Source: Lutimonas halocynthiae (lineage in GTDB: Bacteria > Bacteroidota > Bacteroidia > Flavobacteriales > Flavobacteriaceae). From it: a stretch of DNA of 64,000 nt. Below are positions 42,376-51,667 of the stretch, piece by piece; within the stretch, counting starts at the first letter, position 1, and the number at the start of each line of letters is the position of its first letter. The notes below the pieces were generated by a model, which worked only from the letters and a program-made list of their open reading frames with translations, did no database searches and was not told where the DNA came from. A program made the position numbers and the translations under genes. The DNA lies in contig NZ_JAUFQO010000001.1 of NCBI RefSeq assembly GCF_030409835.1, forward strand, positions 248,001-312,000. Reading direction: 5' to 3'.

Positions 42376-43443
42376 CTAACTCACGATTCCCATTTCTTCT
42401 TCAAAGCTCTCGATTAATTTAAACTGATTCTTGGCTCTTACCAGATTATGCTCAGGATAATTTATCTTATAGTATTTGTCTCCATTTAGATAATCGGTTA
42501 GAAAACGAATTCCCATAATAAAAATCATGGTCTTGGCTCCTAGAGGCAAGTACTGCTTTTCCAAATCCGAAATTGATGTGTTCATTTTTTCGAGAAACCC
42601 TTTCCTGTACGCCTCATAAAATTCCCCATTGAAATTAACTCTGTCAAGGTCTTTCTCATCTTCGGCAGCAGTATTGCATATGGTTCTAATGGCGTCTCCA
42701 AAATCATAGTGAATGATTCCAGGCATGATGGTATCCGTATCGATCACGCAGAGGCCTTTCCCTTGCATATCAAACAGCGCATTTGAAATTTTAGTGTCGT
42801 TATGCGTTACACGAAGTCTAATCTTTCCTTTTTCTTTTAGATCCTGTAAAATGTGCATTTCTTTCTTTAACCCCTTTACTCTTTTGATAAGATGTGCTGA
42901 TAAAAACAATCTTTGTTCAGAAGCATCGATTAACGAAGCCTCAAATTGAGAAAATCGAAAAGACATATCATGAAATTGAGGAATCACTTCTATAAGTTCA
43001 GAAGCATTGAAATCTTCTGTTAAATTCAAAAATTCACCAAATAACTTCCCTCCTTCATAGGCAATACTGGCATCTGTAACAATTTCAAAAGTTTGGCTAT
43101 TGTCTATATAGATCATCCCATTCCAAAAATCCCCATTCTTGTCTTTAAAAAAATAGCTTCCTGAAGTACTTGGCAGAAAAGTTAAAACGCTTCTCTCAAT
43201 TATCTCCTGACTTGATCCTGACATCTTTTTATGAAGATGTTTGCTCACCAGGGTCTTATTCCTTATTAAACCGGGAACATCCTTAAAAACCGCATTATTA
43301 ATTCTCTGAATAATATATTGCTGGCCTTCTCTGGGTTTTACCAAATAAGTATCATTAATATGTCCTGAGACCAATTCACTAATAGAAATTATTTCCTTTT
43401 CAGGAAGAAAGGCATCCAGGATCTCTTTTGAAAGATTTGACAT
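42376..43443 (-). CDS. Phosphotransferase of the N-acetylhexosamine 1-kinase (NahK)-like family
   Basis: The 355-residue protein is an aminoglycoside phosphotransferase-fold kinase with GHINDTYLV (nucleotide loop), QYIIQRIN, THNDTKISN (catalytic loop, Asp in HND) and DTDTIMPG (metal loop). Similar proteins phosphorylate the anomeric carbon of GlcNAc or GalNAc, giving sugar-1-phosphates. It is separated by a single base from the nucleotidyltransferase gene, which would activate the product to a nucleotide sugar. The sugar used is not known. Confidence 0.75.
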   Translation of the reverse strand: MSNLSKEILDAFLPEKEIISISELVSGHINDTYLVKPREGQQYIIQRINNAVFKDVPGLIRNKTLVSKHLHKKMSGSSQEIIERSVLTFLPSTSGSYFFKDKNGDFWNGMIYIDNSQTFEIVTDASIAYEGGKLFGEFLNLTEDFNASELIEVIPQFHDMSFRFSQFEASLIDASEQRLFLSAHLIKRVKGLKKEMHILQDLKEKGKIRLRVTHNDTKISNALFDMQGKGLCVIDTDTIMPGIIHYDFGDAIRTICNTAAEDEKDLDRVNFNGEFYEAYRKGFLEKMNTSISDLEKQYLPLGAKTMIFIMGIRFLTDYLNGDKYYKINYPEHNLVRAKNQFKLIESFEEEMGIVS

Positions 43444-43444
43444 A

Positions 43445-44353
43445 CTACCAAAGGTGTGTTGGATAGATTCCTTGTTTTTTTAATTGCTGAATTTCCTTTT
43501 CAACAGATTGTTTGTCTTCTTTATAAGTCACTCCAAACCATTTTGCATCGGAAGTCAGTACTTTCACAGAACCGGTTCCATTTTCCAGATAACCGTTTAC
43601 AATTAACGGAATGAAATATTCGGCTTTTAAATTGTCTTTGTTCTCTTCTAAAAAGGCCTCAAATAAAGATTCGGTATAATCAAAACATCGCGGCGTAAAT
43701 CCCCAAAAATTCATAGATACAACCGTGTTTTTATCTATTGGAATAAGGTTGCTCTTATCATCTTTTCGCACGAGTTGCCCATCAATTGTTTCAATATGGG
43801 TTCTTTCTACAACATTTGTCAAGAATCCCTTTTCATCCACAGTACATTCCCCTCTCGACACAAAGCCGTGCTCTGAAATAGTGTTTTTAAGCCTATAGGC
43901 CATCATGCTAAATTCATGAGAAGTTTTGTCAATAGACTGTAAGTATTTTGCCATAGACTTAAAGGCTTCTCTACCATAAAAATCATCGGCATTGATAATG
44001 GCAAAATTTTCTTTGACAGCATCCTTCGCCATTAACATTGCATGCCCCGTACCATAAGGCTTGACGCGATCTGGATTAAAATATTTTTCTGGCACTTTAT
44101 CAATTTCTTGAAAGACATATGCTACTTCCGCCTTCCCTTCAAGTTTTTTATCTATTTCAGCGCGAAATTCTACCTCAATACTTTTTCTTATTATAAAAAC
44201 AAATTTCCCAAATCCGGCCTCTAAGGCATCGTAAATTGAAAAATCGATTATGGTATCTCCTTCTGGAGTAAATGTATCTAATTGCTTTAATCCTCCGTAT
44301 CTGCTTCCTATTCCTGCCGCAAGAATTACTAAGGTTGGTTTATTTGTACTCAT
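43445..44353 (-). CDS. Sugar-phosphate nucleotidyltransferase
   Basis: The 302-residue protein has the nucleotidyltransferase P-loop LAAGIGSRYGGLKQ, followed by the GFGKFVFIIRK strand, GTGHAML and NADDFYG substrate motifs, and the C-terminal WFGVTYKEDK segment. It probably joins UTP or another NTP to a sugar-1-phosphate from the NahK-like kinase encoded next to it (translation almost coupled). Its length and motifs fit UDP-sugar pyrophosphorylases. This kinase/transferase pair is frequent in Flavobacteriia. Confidence 0.85.
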   Translation of the reverse strand: MSTNKPTLVILAAGIGSRYGGLKQLDTFTPEGDTIIDFSIYDALEAGFGKFVFIIRKSIEVEFRAEIDKKLEGKAEVAYVFQEIDKVPEKYFNPDRVKPYGTGHAMLMAKDAVKENFAIINADDFYGREAFKSMAKYLQSIDKTSHEFSMMAYRLKNTISEHGFVSRGECTVDEKGFLTNVVERTHIETIDGQLVRKDDKSNLIPIDKNTVVSMNFWGFTPRCFDYTESLFEAFLEENKDNLKAEYFIPLIVNGYLENGTGSVKVLTSDAKWFGVTYKEDKQSVEKEIQQLKKQGIYPTHLW

Positions 44354-44431
44354 GTTATAAATTTTGAAGCGAATTTAATAAAGAATTAGCATTCTAAGTC
44401 TGGAATTTGATTTAAATACCAATTATAGAAT

Positions 44432-45322
44432 TCATTTTCTCATAGATATTTTCGAAAGAATTTTTCCCAAAATTGGATTCCTGTTAGACTTGTTCCAGGC
44501 AACGGATAAAACAGTTCGTTGTGGCATTTGATTAAGCTCAATAAATTTCACTTTCATATCGTAGCCCAACTTTAAAGAACTCGGCACAATTGAAAGACCT
44601 AAATTATTTTCTACCAACCTGAATATCGTACTTGCATGTACTGTATTATGAGAAATAATGGGCTGGAAACCACTTTGCTTAAAAATCTCCATCACTTGTT
44701 CATAATAAGCAGGACTATAGGATGGATCAAATAAAATAAAATCTTCGTTTTTAAATTGAGTCAAACTGTTAAGATCTATATTTTCGAGTTCATAATTTTC
44801 AGGAACTACCAATGAAAAAGTGTCTTCAAAAACAGGGCGTATGTCAAGTCCTTTAGGTACTTTCTCTAGCCTTACAAAGGCAAGGTCAACATCATTCAAT
44901 AAAAGCGCGTCTATCTGTTCCGGGTTTTCCATTTCCCGAAGACTGTAATGAATATTAGGATGATCTTCCCTTATTTTTAAAATGAGTTCAGGTATCACAT
45001 TTTGCATGGCCGACCCTACATACGCAAAACTAATTTGGCCTTCCATACCCTCGTGGATTAACTGGGCATGATCAAAGGTGTCTTCCACATTTTTAAAAAT
45101 CAATGCGACTTCCTCCTTCAAATATTTTCCCGCTTTTGTCAAAGTAACCCGTTTGTTTGTTCTTTCAAATAATGGAAAGCCAAGTTCTTCCTCCATTTGC
45201 TTTATCTGTCGACTCAAACCAGGCTGGGAAACAAAAAGTTTATCGGCGGCTTTTCGAAAGTGAAGTTCTTCTGCAACTGCAAGAAAATAACGCAAATGTC
45301 TAAACTCTATTTGATGCCTCAT
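44432..45322 (-). CDS. LysR-family regulator, probable regulator of hut genes
   Basis: The 296-residue protein has an N-terminal LysR winged HTH (EFRHLRYFLAVAEELHFRKAADKLFVSQPGLSRQIKQMEEELGFPLFERTNKRVTLT) and a C-terminal substrate-binding domain. It is divergent from hutH with 78 bp between start codons. By analogy it should bind that spacer and control hutHU with a histidine-pathway effector such as urocanate, but this is inference; in many bacteria HutC is GntR-type. Similar LysR genes adjoin catabolic operons generally. Confidence 0.85.
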   Translation of the reverse strand: MRHQIEFRHLRYFLAVAEELHFRKAADKLFVSQPGLSRQIKQMEEELGFPLFERTNKRVTLTKAGKYLKEEVALIFKNVEDTFDHAQLIHEGMEGQISFAYVGSAMQNVIPELILKIREDHPNIHYSLREMENPEQIDALLLNDVDLAFVRLEKVPKGLDIRPVFEDTFSLVVPENYELENIDLNSLTQFKNEDFILFDPSYSPAYYEQVMEIFKQSGFQPIISHNTVHASTIFRLVENNLGLSIVPSSLKLGYDMKVKFIELNQMPQRTVLSVAWNKSNRNPILGKILSKISMRK

Positions 45323-45372
45323 AGTTATCTATAATTGATTGTAATGGTATTATTAAGCATCAAATATAATCG

Positions 45373-45380
45373 TAAATTTG
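45373..45380 (+). promoter_or_regulatory. -7 promoter box of hutHU
   Basis: TAAATTTG fits TAnnTTTG; start expected near 45387, 14 nt before the ATG. No -33 TTTG, as expected for a regulated promoter. Confidence 0.5.
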
Positions 45381-45400
45381 ATAAAATCAAATTTATAAAA

Positions 45401-46948
45401 ATGTTCGAATACGGATTGGATCATCTTACAGTAGGCCAGTTAATTTCTATACTAAATGGAGATTTAAAAGCCGTTATTACAAGTGAAGTCAAAGACAGTA
45501 TCAATAAGTCTCATGAAATAGTTTTAAAAACGGCCTTAAAAGATAAGGCTGTCTACGGCATCAATACCGGTTTTGGACCCTTATGTGATACGATCATCTC
45601 TAAAGATGATACCACCGAATTGCAACGAAAAATCTTACTGAGTCATTCAGTGGGTGTCGGAGCGCCTATTGACAAAGACCTCGCTAAACTCATGTTGATA
45701 TTAAAAATGCATTCCTTGGCACAAGGCTTCTCTGGAATATCTATGGCTGTATTAGAAAGAATTCAATGGCATATCGAGAATGATGTCATTCCGATTGTTC
45801 CTGAACAAGGTTCAGTGGGCGCATCCGGAGATCTGGCCCCTTTATCTCACCTTTTTCTCCCACTCATTGGAGAAGGGAAAGTTTTTTATAAAAACAAGAT
45901 TCAAAAAACAAAAAAAGTCCTGGAAAAGGAAGGTTTAGAAGCCTTGCAATTACATCCCAAGGCTGGATTGGCCTTGATCAATGGGACTCAATTTATTCTG
46001 GCTCATGCAGTAATGTGCGTAGACAAACTGTACAATTGTCTCTCTCATGCCGATCTTATCGGAAGCCTAATGATTGAAGGGTTAATGGGCTCACAAATGC
46101 CTTTTCACGAAGCCCTTCATAAAACAAGGCCTTTTAAGGGAAATATGCATGTTGCAAAAAGAATCAGTCAATTTCTTCAGGGATCTGAAATAGGTAAATC
46201 ACATTTATTTTGTGGAAAAGTACAAGATCCTTACTCTTTGAGATGTATGCCACAAGTTCATGGAAGTTCAAGAAGTGCCTGGCTTCATCTAAAGGAAAGT
46301 GTTGAAATAGAACTCAATTCTGTCACAGACAATCCTGTTATCATTTCTGACGAACTCATTATTAGCGGAGGGAGTTTTCACGGACAACCCCTGGCATTAC
46401 CTCTCGATTATGCCTGTTTGGCTGCAGCTGAATTGGGAAGCATATCTGATCGAAGAACCTACCTCTCTCTTGAGGGGAAATACGAAGGAACCCCCAGACT
46501 GCTGATGAAAGACACCGGTTTGAATTCAGGTTTTATGATACTCCAATACACCTCTGCCGCGCTCGTGAGTGAAAATAAAGGCCTTTGCTTCCCTTCAAGT
46601 GCTGATAGTATTCCAACCTCTTTAGGTCAGGAAGATCATGTGAGTATGGGATCGATTGGGGGAAGAAAAGCCCTTCGCGTTATTGATAATCTTGAAAAAA
46701 TACTTGCCATTGAATTATTATGCGCTGCCCAGGCGCTCGACTTTAGAAAACCGCTGAAATCTAGTGAAGTACTTGATGATGTACACGATACTATACGAGA
46801 AAAAATAACCTTCGCGGAAGAAGACAGAATTTTTTCAATCGATATTGAAAAAGCAATTCAATTGATCAAAGACCGAGAGCTGTTAGAAACCGCCTCATTT
46901 CACAGTGACTCCTTCAGCGAATTCGATAATTTATTTGAATCATATTAA
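45401..46948 (+). CDS. hutH: Histidine ammonia-lyase
   Basis: The 515-residue protein has the MIO-forming triad Ala-Ser-Gly (141-143 in SVGASGDLAPLSH) and lyase signatures (YGINTGFGP, QDPYSLRCMPQVHG, DNPVI). It deaminates histidine to urocanate. The ATG at 45401 starts MFEYGLDHLTVGQL, as in known enzymes; the upstream ATG at 45335 would run over the promoter. It is followed after 10 bp by hutU. Downstream steps (hutI, hutG) are not in the window and must lie elsewhere or be absent. Confidence 0.95.
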   Translation: MFEYGLDHLTVGQLISILNGDLKAVITSEVKDSINKSHEIVLKTALKDKAVYGINTGFGPLCDTIISKDDTTELQRKILLSHSVGVGAPIDKDLAKLMLILKMHSLAQGFSGISMAVLERIQWHIENDVIPIVPEQGSVGASGDLAPLSHLFLPLIGEGKVFYKNKIQKTKKVLEKEGLEALQLHPKAGLALINGTQFILAHAVMCVDKLYNCLSHADLIGSLMIEGLMGSQMPFHEALHKTRPFKGNMHVAKRISQFLQGSEIGKSHLFCGKVQDPYSLRCMPQVHGSSRSAWLHLKESVEIELNSVTDNPVIISDELIISGGSFHGQPLALPLDYACLAAAELGSISDRRTYLSLEGKYEGTPRLLMKDTGLNSGFMILQYTSAALVSENKGLCFPSSADSIPTSLGQEDHVSMGSIGGRKALRVIDNLEKILAIELLCAAQALDFRKPLKSSEVLDDVHDTIREKITFAEEDRIFSIDIEKAIQLIKDRELLETASFHSDSFSEFDNLFESY

Positions 46949-46958
46949 CCGGATTAAG

Positions 46959-48983
46959 ATGATAAATACAACATACAATACAGATTTTCAAAAGGAAATT
47001 CAACAGGGTATACCAGCCCAATTACCTGTAAAAAAGGCTTATCCAAAGGGAGTGAATCAGGCTCCAAAAAGAAAAGATATCCTTAACCAGGATGAAAAAA
47101 AATTGGCCATTAGAAACGCTTTACGATACTTTCCTGCTGACTGGCATGAAGAATTGGCAAAAGAGTTTTTAGCAGAACTAAATACCTTAGGCCGTATTTA
47201 CATGCATCGTTTTAAACCTTCTTATAAGATATTTGCCCGTCCAATAGAGGCATATCCGGCAAAAAGCAGGAAAGCAGCGGCCATTATGTTAATGATTCAA
47301 AACAATCTGGATCCTGCCGTTGCGCAGCATCCTGAAGAATTGATTACCTATGGTGGTAACGGAGCCGTTTTTCAAAATTGGGCGCAGTACCTACTCACGA
47401 TGCAATATTTATCTGATATGACAGATGAACAAACCCTTCATATGTACTCCGGACATCCGATGGGCTTATTCCCATCAAGTAAGGATGCTCCTATGGTTAT
47501 TGTTACCAATGGTATGATGATTCCTAATTATTCAAAACCCGATGATCTTGAAAAATTCAATGCCCTGGGTGTTACCCAATACGGTCAAATGACAGCAGGG
47601 TCATTCATGTATATCGGTCCGCAAGGGATTGTTCATGGAACAACAATTACCCTTATGAATGCTTTTAGAAAAATTCTTAACAAAGGAGAAAGCTCAAAAG
47701 GAAAAATATTTTTAACCTCTGGTTTGGGAGGCATGAGTGGTGCACAACCTAAAGCAGGTGATATTACGGAGTGTATCACCGTATGTGCTGAGGTGAACGA
47801 AAAAGCAGCTGTAAAAAGACATGAACAGGGATGGGCGAGTATTCTGATCAAAGACATGGATGAATTGGTCAAAAGGGTAAAGATGGCTCAGCTTAACGAA
47901 GAAATACTTTCCATTGCTTTTCACGGTAATATTGTTGATGTCTGGGAAAGGTTTGACAAAGAAAATGTTTTTGTTCATGTAGGGTCAGATCAGACTTCAT
48001 TGCATAATCCCTGGTCAGGAGGTTATTATCCAGCAGGTATTTCTTTTGAAGAAGCCAATGAACTTATTAGCAATGACCCTGATTTATTCAAAGAAAAAGT
48101 ACAGGAATCTCTTAGACGACAGGCCGACTCGATCAACAATCACGTAAAAAAAGGAACCTATTTCTTTGACTATGGCAATGCCTTCCTTCTTGAAGCATCT
48201 CGCGCCGGTGCAGATGTTATGGGGGATAAGCCTGGTCAATTTAGATACCCAACTTATGTTCAGGACATTCTAGGGCCTATGTGTTTTGATTATGGCTTTG
48301 GACCTTTTAGATGGGTGTGTACATCAGGAAAAGCAAAAGATCTGGATATATCTGACCAAATTGCCATGGACGTTCTCACTGAAATTCAACAAACTGCTCC
48401 AGAAGAAATTCAATTACAAATGAATGACAATATCATTTGGATTAAAAACGCCAAGGAAAATAAATTGGTTGTAGGATCTCAGGCACGTATTCTATATGCC
48501 GATGCTGAAGGTCGCGCAAAAATAGCTTCTGCATTTAACAAAGCAATTGAAAAAGGTGACATTTCTGCCCCCATTGTTCTGGGCAGAGATCATCATGATG
48601 TTAGTGGTACAGATTCTCCTTACAGAGAAACAAGTAACATCCATGATGGTAGTCAGTTTACTGCAGATATGTCGATACATAACGTCATTGGCGACAGTTT
48701 CCGAGGAGCCACCTGGGTGTCTATCCACAATGGTGGAGGCGTTGGCTGGGGAGAAGTAAGCAACGGTGGTTTTGGGATGGTTCTTGACGGATCAGTTCAA
48801 ACAGAAAATCAACTAAGATCTATGCTGTTTTACGATGTGAATAACGGTATTGCCAGAAGGAGTTGGGCAAGAAACAAAGAAGCACTGTTTGCCATTAAAA
48901 GAGAAATGGACAGATCTCCGAATTTAAAGGTCACGCTGCCTAATTTGGTTGATAACAATGTATTAAACGATTTGGACATATAA
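46959..48983 (+). CDS. hutU: Urocanate hydratase
   Basis: The 674-residue protein is HutU with the NAD-binding GGMSGAQPKAG motif and the substrate/NAD region SFMYIGPQGIVHGT, plus ITYGGNGAVFQNW and GRDHHDVSGTDSPYRET. It converts urocanate to imidazolone propionate in the cytoplasm. It is longer than the 550-residue proteobacterial form, with about 60 extra residues at the N-terminus, a type known in Bacteroidota. The ATG at 46959 lies 10 bp after hutH; an upstream ATG would overlap hutH. Confidence 0.95.
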   Translation: MINTTYNTDFQKEIQQGIPAQLPVKKAYPKGVNQAPKRKDILNQDEKKLAIRNALRYFPADWHEELAKEFLAELNTLGRIYMHRFKPSYKIFARPIEAYPAKSRKAAAIMLMIQNNLDPAVAQHPEELITYGGNGAVFQNWAQYLLTMQYLSDMTDEQTLHMYSGHPMGLFPSSKDAPMVIVTNGMMIPNYSKPDDLEKFNALGVTQYGQMTAGSFMYIGPQGIVHGTTITLMNAFRKILNKGESSKGKIFLTSGLGGMSGAQPKAGDITECITVCAEVNEKAAVKRHEQGWASILIKDMDELVKRVKMAQLNEEILSIAFHGNIVDVWERFDKENVFVHVGSDQTSLHNPWSGGYYPAGISFEEANELISNDPDLFKEKVQESLRRQADSINNHVKKGTYFFDYGNAFLLEASRAGADVMGDKPGQFRYPTYVQDILGPMCFDYGFGPFRWVCTSGKAKDLDISDQIAMDVLTEIQQTAPEEIQLQMNDNIIWIKNAKENKLVVGSQARILYADAEGRAKIASAFNKAIEKGDISAPIVLGRDHHDVSGTDSPYRETSNIHDGSQFTADMSIHNVIGDSFRGATWVSIHNGGGVGWGEVSNGGFGMVLDGSVQTENQLRSMLFYDVNNGIARRSWARNKEALFAIKREMDRSPNLKVTLPNLVDNNVLNDLDI

Positions 48984-48986
48984 AAA

Positions 48987-49012
48987 AACGCCCATTAATA
49001 TAATGGGCGTTT
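48987..49012. terminator. Terminator after hutU, shared with the converging thioredoxin-like gene
   Basis: AACGCCCATTA, loop ATA, TAATGGGCGTT with T/A runs on both sides. Confidence 0.85.
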
Positions 49013-49027
49013 CCTATTTCCTAGCAA

Positions 49028-49669
49028 CTATTTTTTTATTGAACAGCCTATAGCCTTTGTGCTAGCGACTTCAATTGGTATGCCTTTGGTTAAAGCGTCT
49101 ACAGCATTTTCTACAAATTTCGTTTTTACCGCTCCGGAATTTCTGGCACTATCATCTATTGATCCAATATACCTAACTATAAGCTTATTATCCTCTTTGT
49201 TTAAGACATATACATGTGGCGTTTTTGAGGCACCATATTTAGGGTACACTTTTTGGCCATCATCAAATAAATAAGGGAAATTAAAACCCTTCTCCTCGGC
49301 TCTTACCTTCATGAGTTCATAACTGTCTCCACTTGATATTTTCGGATTATTTGGATTGATCGCGATTACAGGATATCCCTGATCCATATATTTTTCGTTT
49401 AAGGCAATAATTCGATCTTCATTGGCCACCGAAACCGGGCAGGTATTACAAGTGAAAATAACAATGAATCCTTTGGCCTCTTCAAAATCAGCAAGTGAAA
49501 CCATCTTCCCATCCACATTCTTCAGCTCAAAATCTTCAGCCACATCTCCGATTTGATAGCTCATTATTATTTTTGAAATTCCAGTATCAACTCCGGTGAA
49601 AGCAAAAATGGAGAAAACAGTGGAAAAAGCGACTACACATAACAACAAAAAATAATGCTTGTTTTTCAT
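49028..49669 (-). CDS. Thioredoxin-fold secreted protein (AhpC/TSA-like, CxxC)
   Basis: The 213-residue protein has an N-terminal hydrophobic signal (about 8-25) and a thioredoxin-like domain with CNTCP at 74-78, the peroxiredoxin/TlpA-type active site with Cys in a CxxC form. It resembles the 'thioredoxin family protein' group common in Bacteroidota. The role is redox of periplasmic thiols or peroxide reduction; the exact substrate is not evident. It follows the next gene (49674) by four bases, so the two form one operon. Confidence 0.8.
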   Translation of the reverse strand: MKNKHYFLLLCVVAFSTVFSIFAFTGVDTGISKIIMSYQIGDVAEDFELKNVDGKMVSLADFEEAKGFIVIFTCNTCPVSVANEDRIIALNEKYMDQGYPVIAINPNNPKISSGDSYELMKVRAEEKGFNFPYLFDDGQKVYPKYGASKTPHVYVLNKEDNKLIVRYIGSIDDSARNSGAVKTKFVENAVDALTKGIPIEVASTKAIGCSIKK

Positions 49670-49673
49670 AATA

Positions 49674-50186
49674 CTATAGGTTTTTAAAATTCAATATTTC
49701 GTTTTCTAATTCTTTCTCGCTAAATGACTGCTCATAGAATTTTCTTTTTGAGCCTTTTATCATGAGTGTGGCGGGAATAGCTCCAGACCAGGTTGAATCA
49801 ACCTTGGGAATCCATTCATTTTCGTGTGGATCATCTAACAATATCACTTGAGATTGGATGGAATTCTTTTTTACGAAGGGTATTAACTGGCTTTCAAGTT
49901 TATTCGTAAAATCCAGGCTAAGCAAAATTACCTTGACATCTTCCTTGTGCATTTTCTGAGCAGCTTCAAAATAGGGAAGTTCCTGAATACAAGGTTTGCA
50001 CCATGTTGCCCAGAAATTAATTATATAAATTTGGTCTTCATCTTCTTCTAAAAAGAGCTCAAATTCTTCAAAGCTATACACTTCAATTTCATCATTTACA
50101 GTTTGTTTTGAACTAATCTTTTCAGCGTCATGCTTCTTACACGAAAGGAAGGCAAACAAGCTCAGGATGATGATATAATATTTCAT
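49674..50186 (-). CDS. TlpA-like thioredoxin lipoprotein
   Basis: The 170-residue protein has a lipobox FLSC (Cys16) and a compact thioredoxin domain with WCKPC near 62-66 and the cis-Pro segment GAIPATL. Being lipid-anchored, it acts in the periplasm, reducing disulfides, probably in partnership with the adjoining thioredoxin-like protein. TAAATTTG on the minus strand (50214-50207) with TTTG 15 nt upstream may be its promoter, which is a short spacing. Confidence 0.85.
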   Translation of the reverse strand: MKYYIIILSLFAFLSCKKHDAEKISSKQTVNDEIEVYSFEEFELFLEEDEDQIYIINFWATWCKPCIQELPYFEAAQKMHKEDVKVILLSLDFTNKLESQLIPFVKKNSIQSQVILLDDPHENEWIPKVDSTWSGAIPATLMIKGSKRKFYEQSFSEKELENEILNFKNL

Positions 50187-50286
50187 TTTTGACGGATGTA
50201 TACCAACAAATTTAAATAATCATCTAAGTCAAAAAAGTCATAATTCGTTTTTTATCAAAACTTTAACTATGTCAAATGCAAAAAAA

Positions 50287-51663
50287 TTAGTTTTTAAAAA
50301 TCAATGTAAATGTAGTGTTTACGCCTACTTCAGAGCTTACCAGTAAATTTCCTCCGTGCTTTTTCATAATGTTTTTAGAAAGGCTTAAACCGATACCAGA
50401 ACCATTTTTCTTTGTCGTATAAAAAGGTATAAATATCTGATTCATGATATTTTCTTCAATCCCTTTACCATTGTCAGAAACTATTAGTAAAGTTTTTTCC
50501 TGCTCAACAATACAGCTAATTTTTATTAAAGGATTGTTCACCCCTTCCAAAGCATGGATACTATTATTAATCAAGTTAATTAACACTTGTTCAATTAATT
50601 TTCTGTCAATTCTGATTGTCGCATTGGCAGGAATCGGAAGAATTTTTATCTCAACCTTAGCCTCTTTTGCATTGTTAGACATCAATACAAATATTTCGGA
50701 TAGAAATTGCTTGACATTAACAGGATGAAGTTTCGGAATAGGAACATTTGATATGGTCCGATAATCTTTCACAAAAACCAGAAGCCCATCAGATCTTTTT
50801 TTAATAGTTGATGCGGCCATATTAATATCGCGAATATCTTCATCATCAATGTCTTCCAAATTTATTGGGCCGCCGCCTTCTCCTTCTGTCATTGATTTTA
50901 TGGTAGATGCCAAAGAGCTGACAGGGGTAAAAGAATTTAGCATTTCATGAGCCAAAATTCTGATCACATTGTGCCAGGCTTCAATTTCTTTTTGCTCAAT
51001 TTCAGAACGGATATCCTGAAAAGCAATAATCAAATATGGCGCGTTAAGTAATTGTATTTCAATTACTTCTAAAGAAAGTTGTTTTCTGATTAGGTCATCC
51101 CCAAAATCTACAAGAGACTTACCACCGCCTGACAATTTCTTAACCTCCTTTTCAAACCAAGGTAGGTTTTTCGCTATCCTGTGCCAATATTTATGCTGAG
51201 GCTGTTGTAAAATATCACAGGCAGCTTTATTCAAAAACAAGAGTTCAGAATCGGCCTGTTCTTTAAACAAATCATCCTTTCTAATGGATATGATTCCAAG
51301 GTTAACATGTTCAAGGATGTATTTAAAATACTTGTATTGGGCCTCTTTCTCAATTTTATTTCGCTTAAATATTTTTATGATCAAATTAAAGTCGTCATAT
51401 ACTTTTGCAAAAGAGTCACCCTTTTTGGAAGGTGAAAAATATACTGAATAATCTTCTGTTTTTAAGGCATCAAGAAATTTTACCAAGGAATAATTTGTGT
51501 TGTTTACATAGCGAATTAAAAAATATACCTGCAACAGTATCATGAAGGCCATCCCTGCGCTACTAAACCAAATGTTTCGAACCAAAAAATAGGAAAACAG
51601 GACGCAAAATAATAGAATCACAAAGATTCTGGCGGTTACTTGTATGGTAAATCTTTTGATCAA
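50287..51663 (-). CDS. Membrane sensor histidine kinase (NtrY/NtrB-like)
   Basis: The 458-residue protein has two membrane helices in the first 60 residues, a PAS-like region (about 110-225), an H box with the phosphorylated His in RILAHEMLNSFTPVSSL, and a HATPase domain (NLINNSIHAL, DNGKGIEENIMNQIFIPFYTTKKNGSGIGLSLS). It is encoded four bases after the NtrC-type regulator and is its probable partner. The periplasmic loop between the helices is very short, so sensing is likely inside the membrane or in the PAS region. Confidence 0.9.
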   Translation of the reverse strand: MIKRFTIQVTARIFVILLFCVLFSYFLVRNIWFSSAGMAFMILLQVYFLIRYVNNTNYSLVKFLDALKTEDYSVYFSPSKKGDSFAKVYDDFNLIIKIFKRNKIEKEAQYKYFKYILEHVNLGIISIRKDDLFKEQADSELLFLNKAACDILQQPQHKYWHRIAKNLPWFEKEVKKLSGGGKSLVDFGDDLIRKQLSLEVIEIQLLNAPYLIIAFQDIRSEIEQKEIEAWHNVIRILAHEMLNSFTPVSSLASTIKSMTEGEGGGPINLEDIDDEDIRDINMAASTIKKRSDGLLVFVKDYRTISNVPIPKLHPVNVKQFLSEIFVLMSNNAKEAKVEIKILPIPANATIRIDRKLIEQVLINLINNSIHALEGVNNPLIKISCIVEQEKTLLIVSDNGKGIEENIMNQIFIPFYTTKKNGSGIGLSLSKNIMKKHGGNLLVSSEVGVNTTFTLIFKN

Positions 51664-51667
51664 ATTC

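Noticed and set aside
42226-42417. 63-codon plus-strand ORF antisense to the 34-residue sORF
   Set aside because: Its composition is random and it runs into the NahK-like gene; the minus-strand reading is better.
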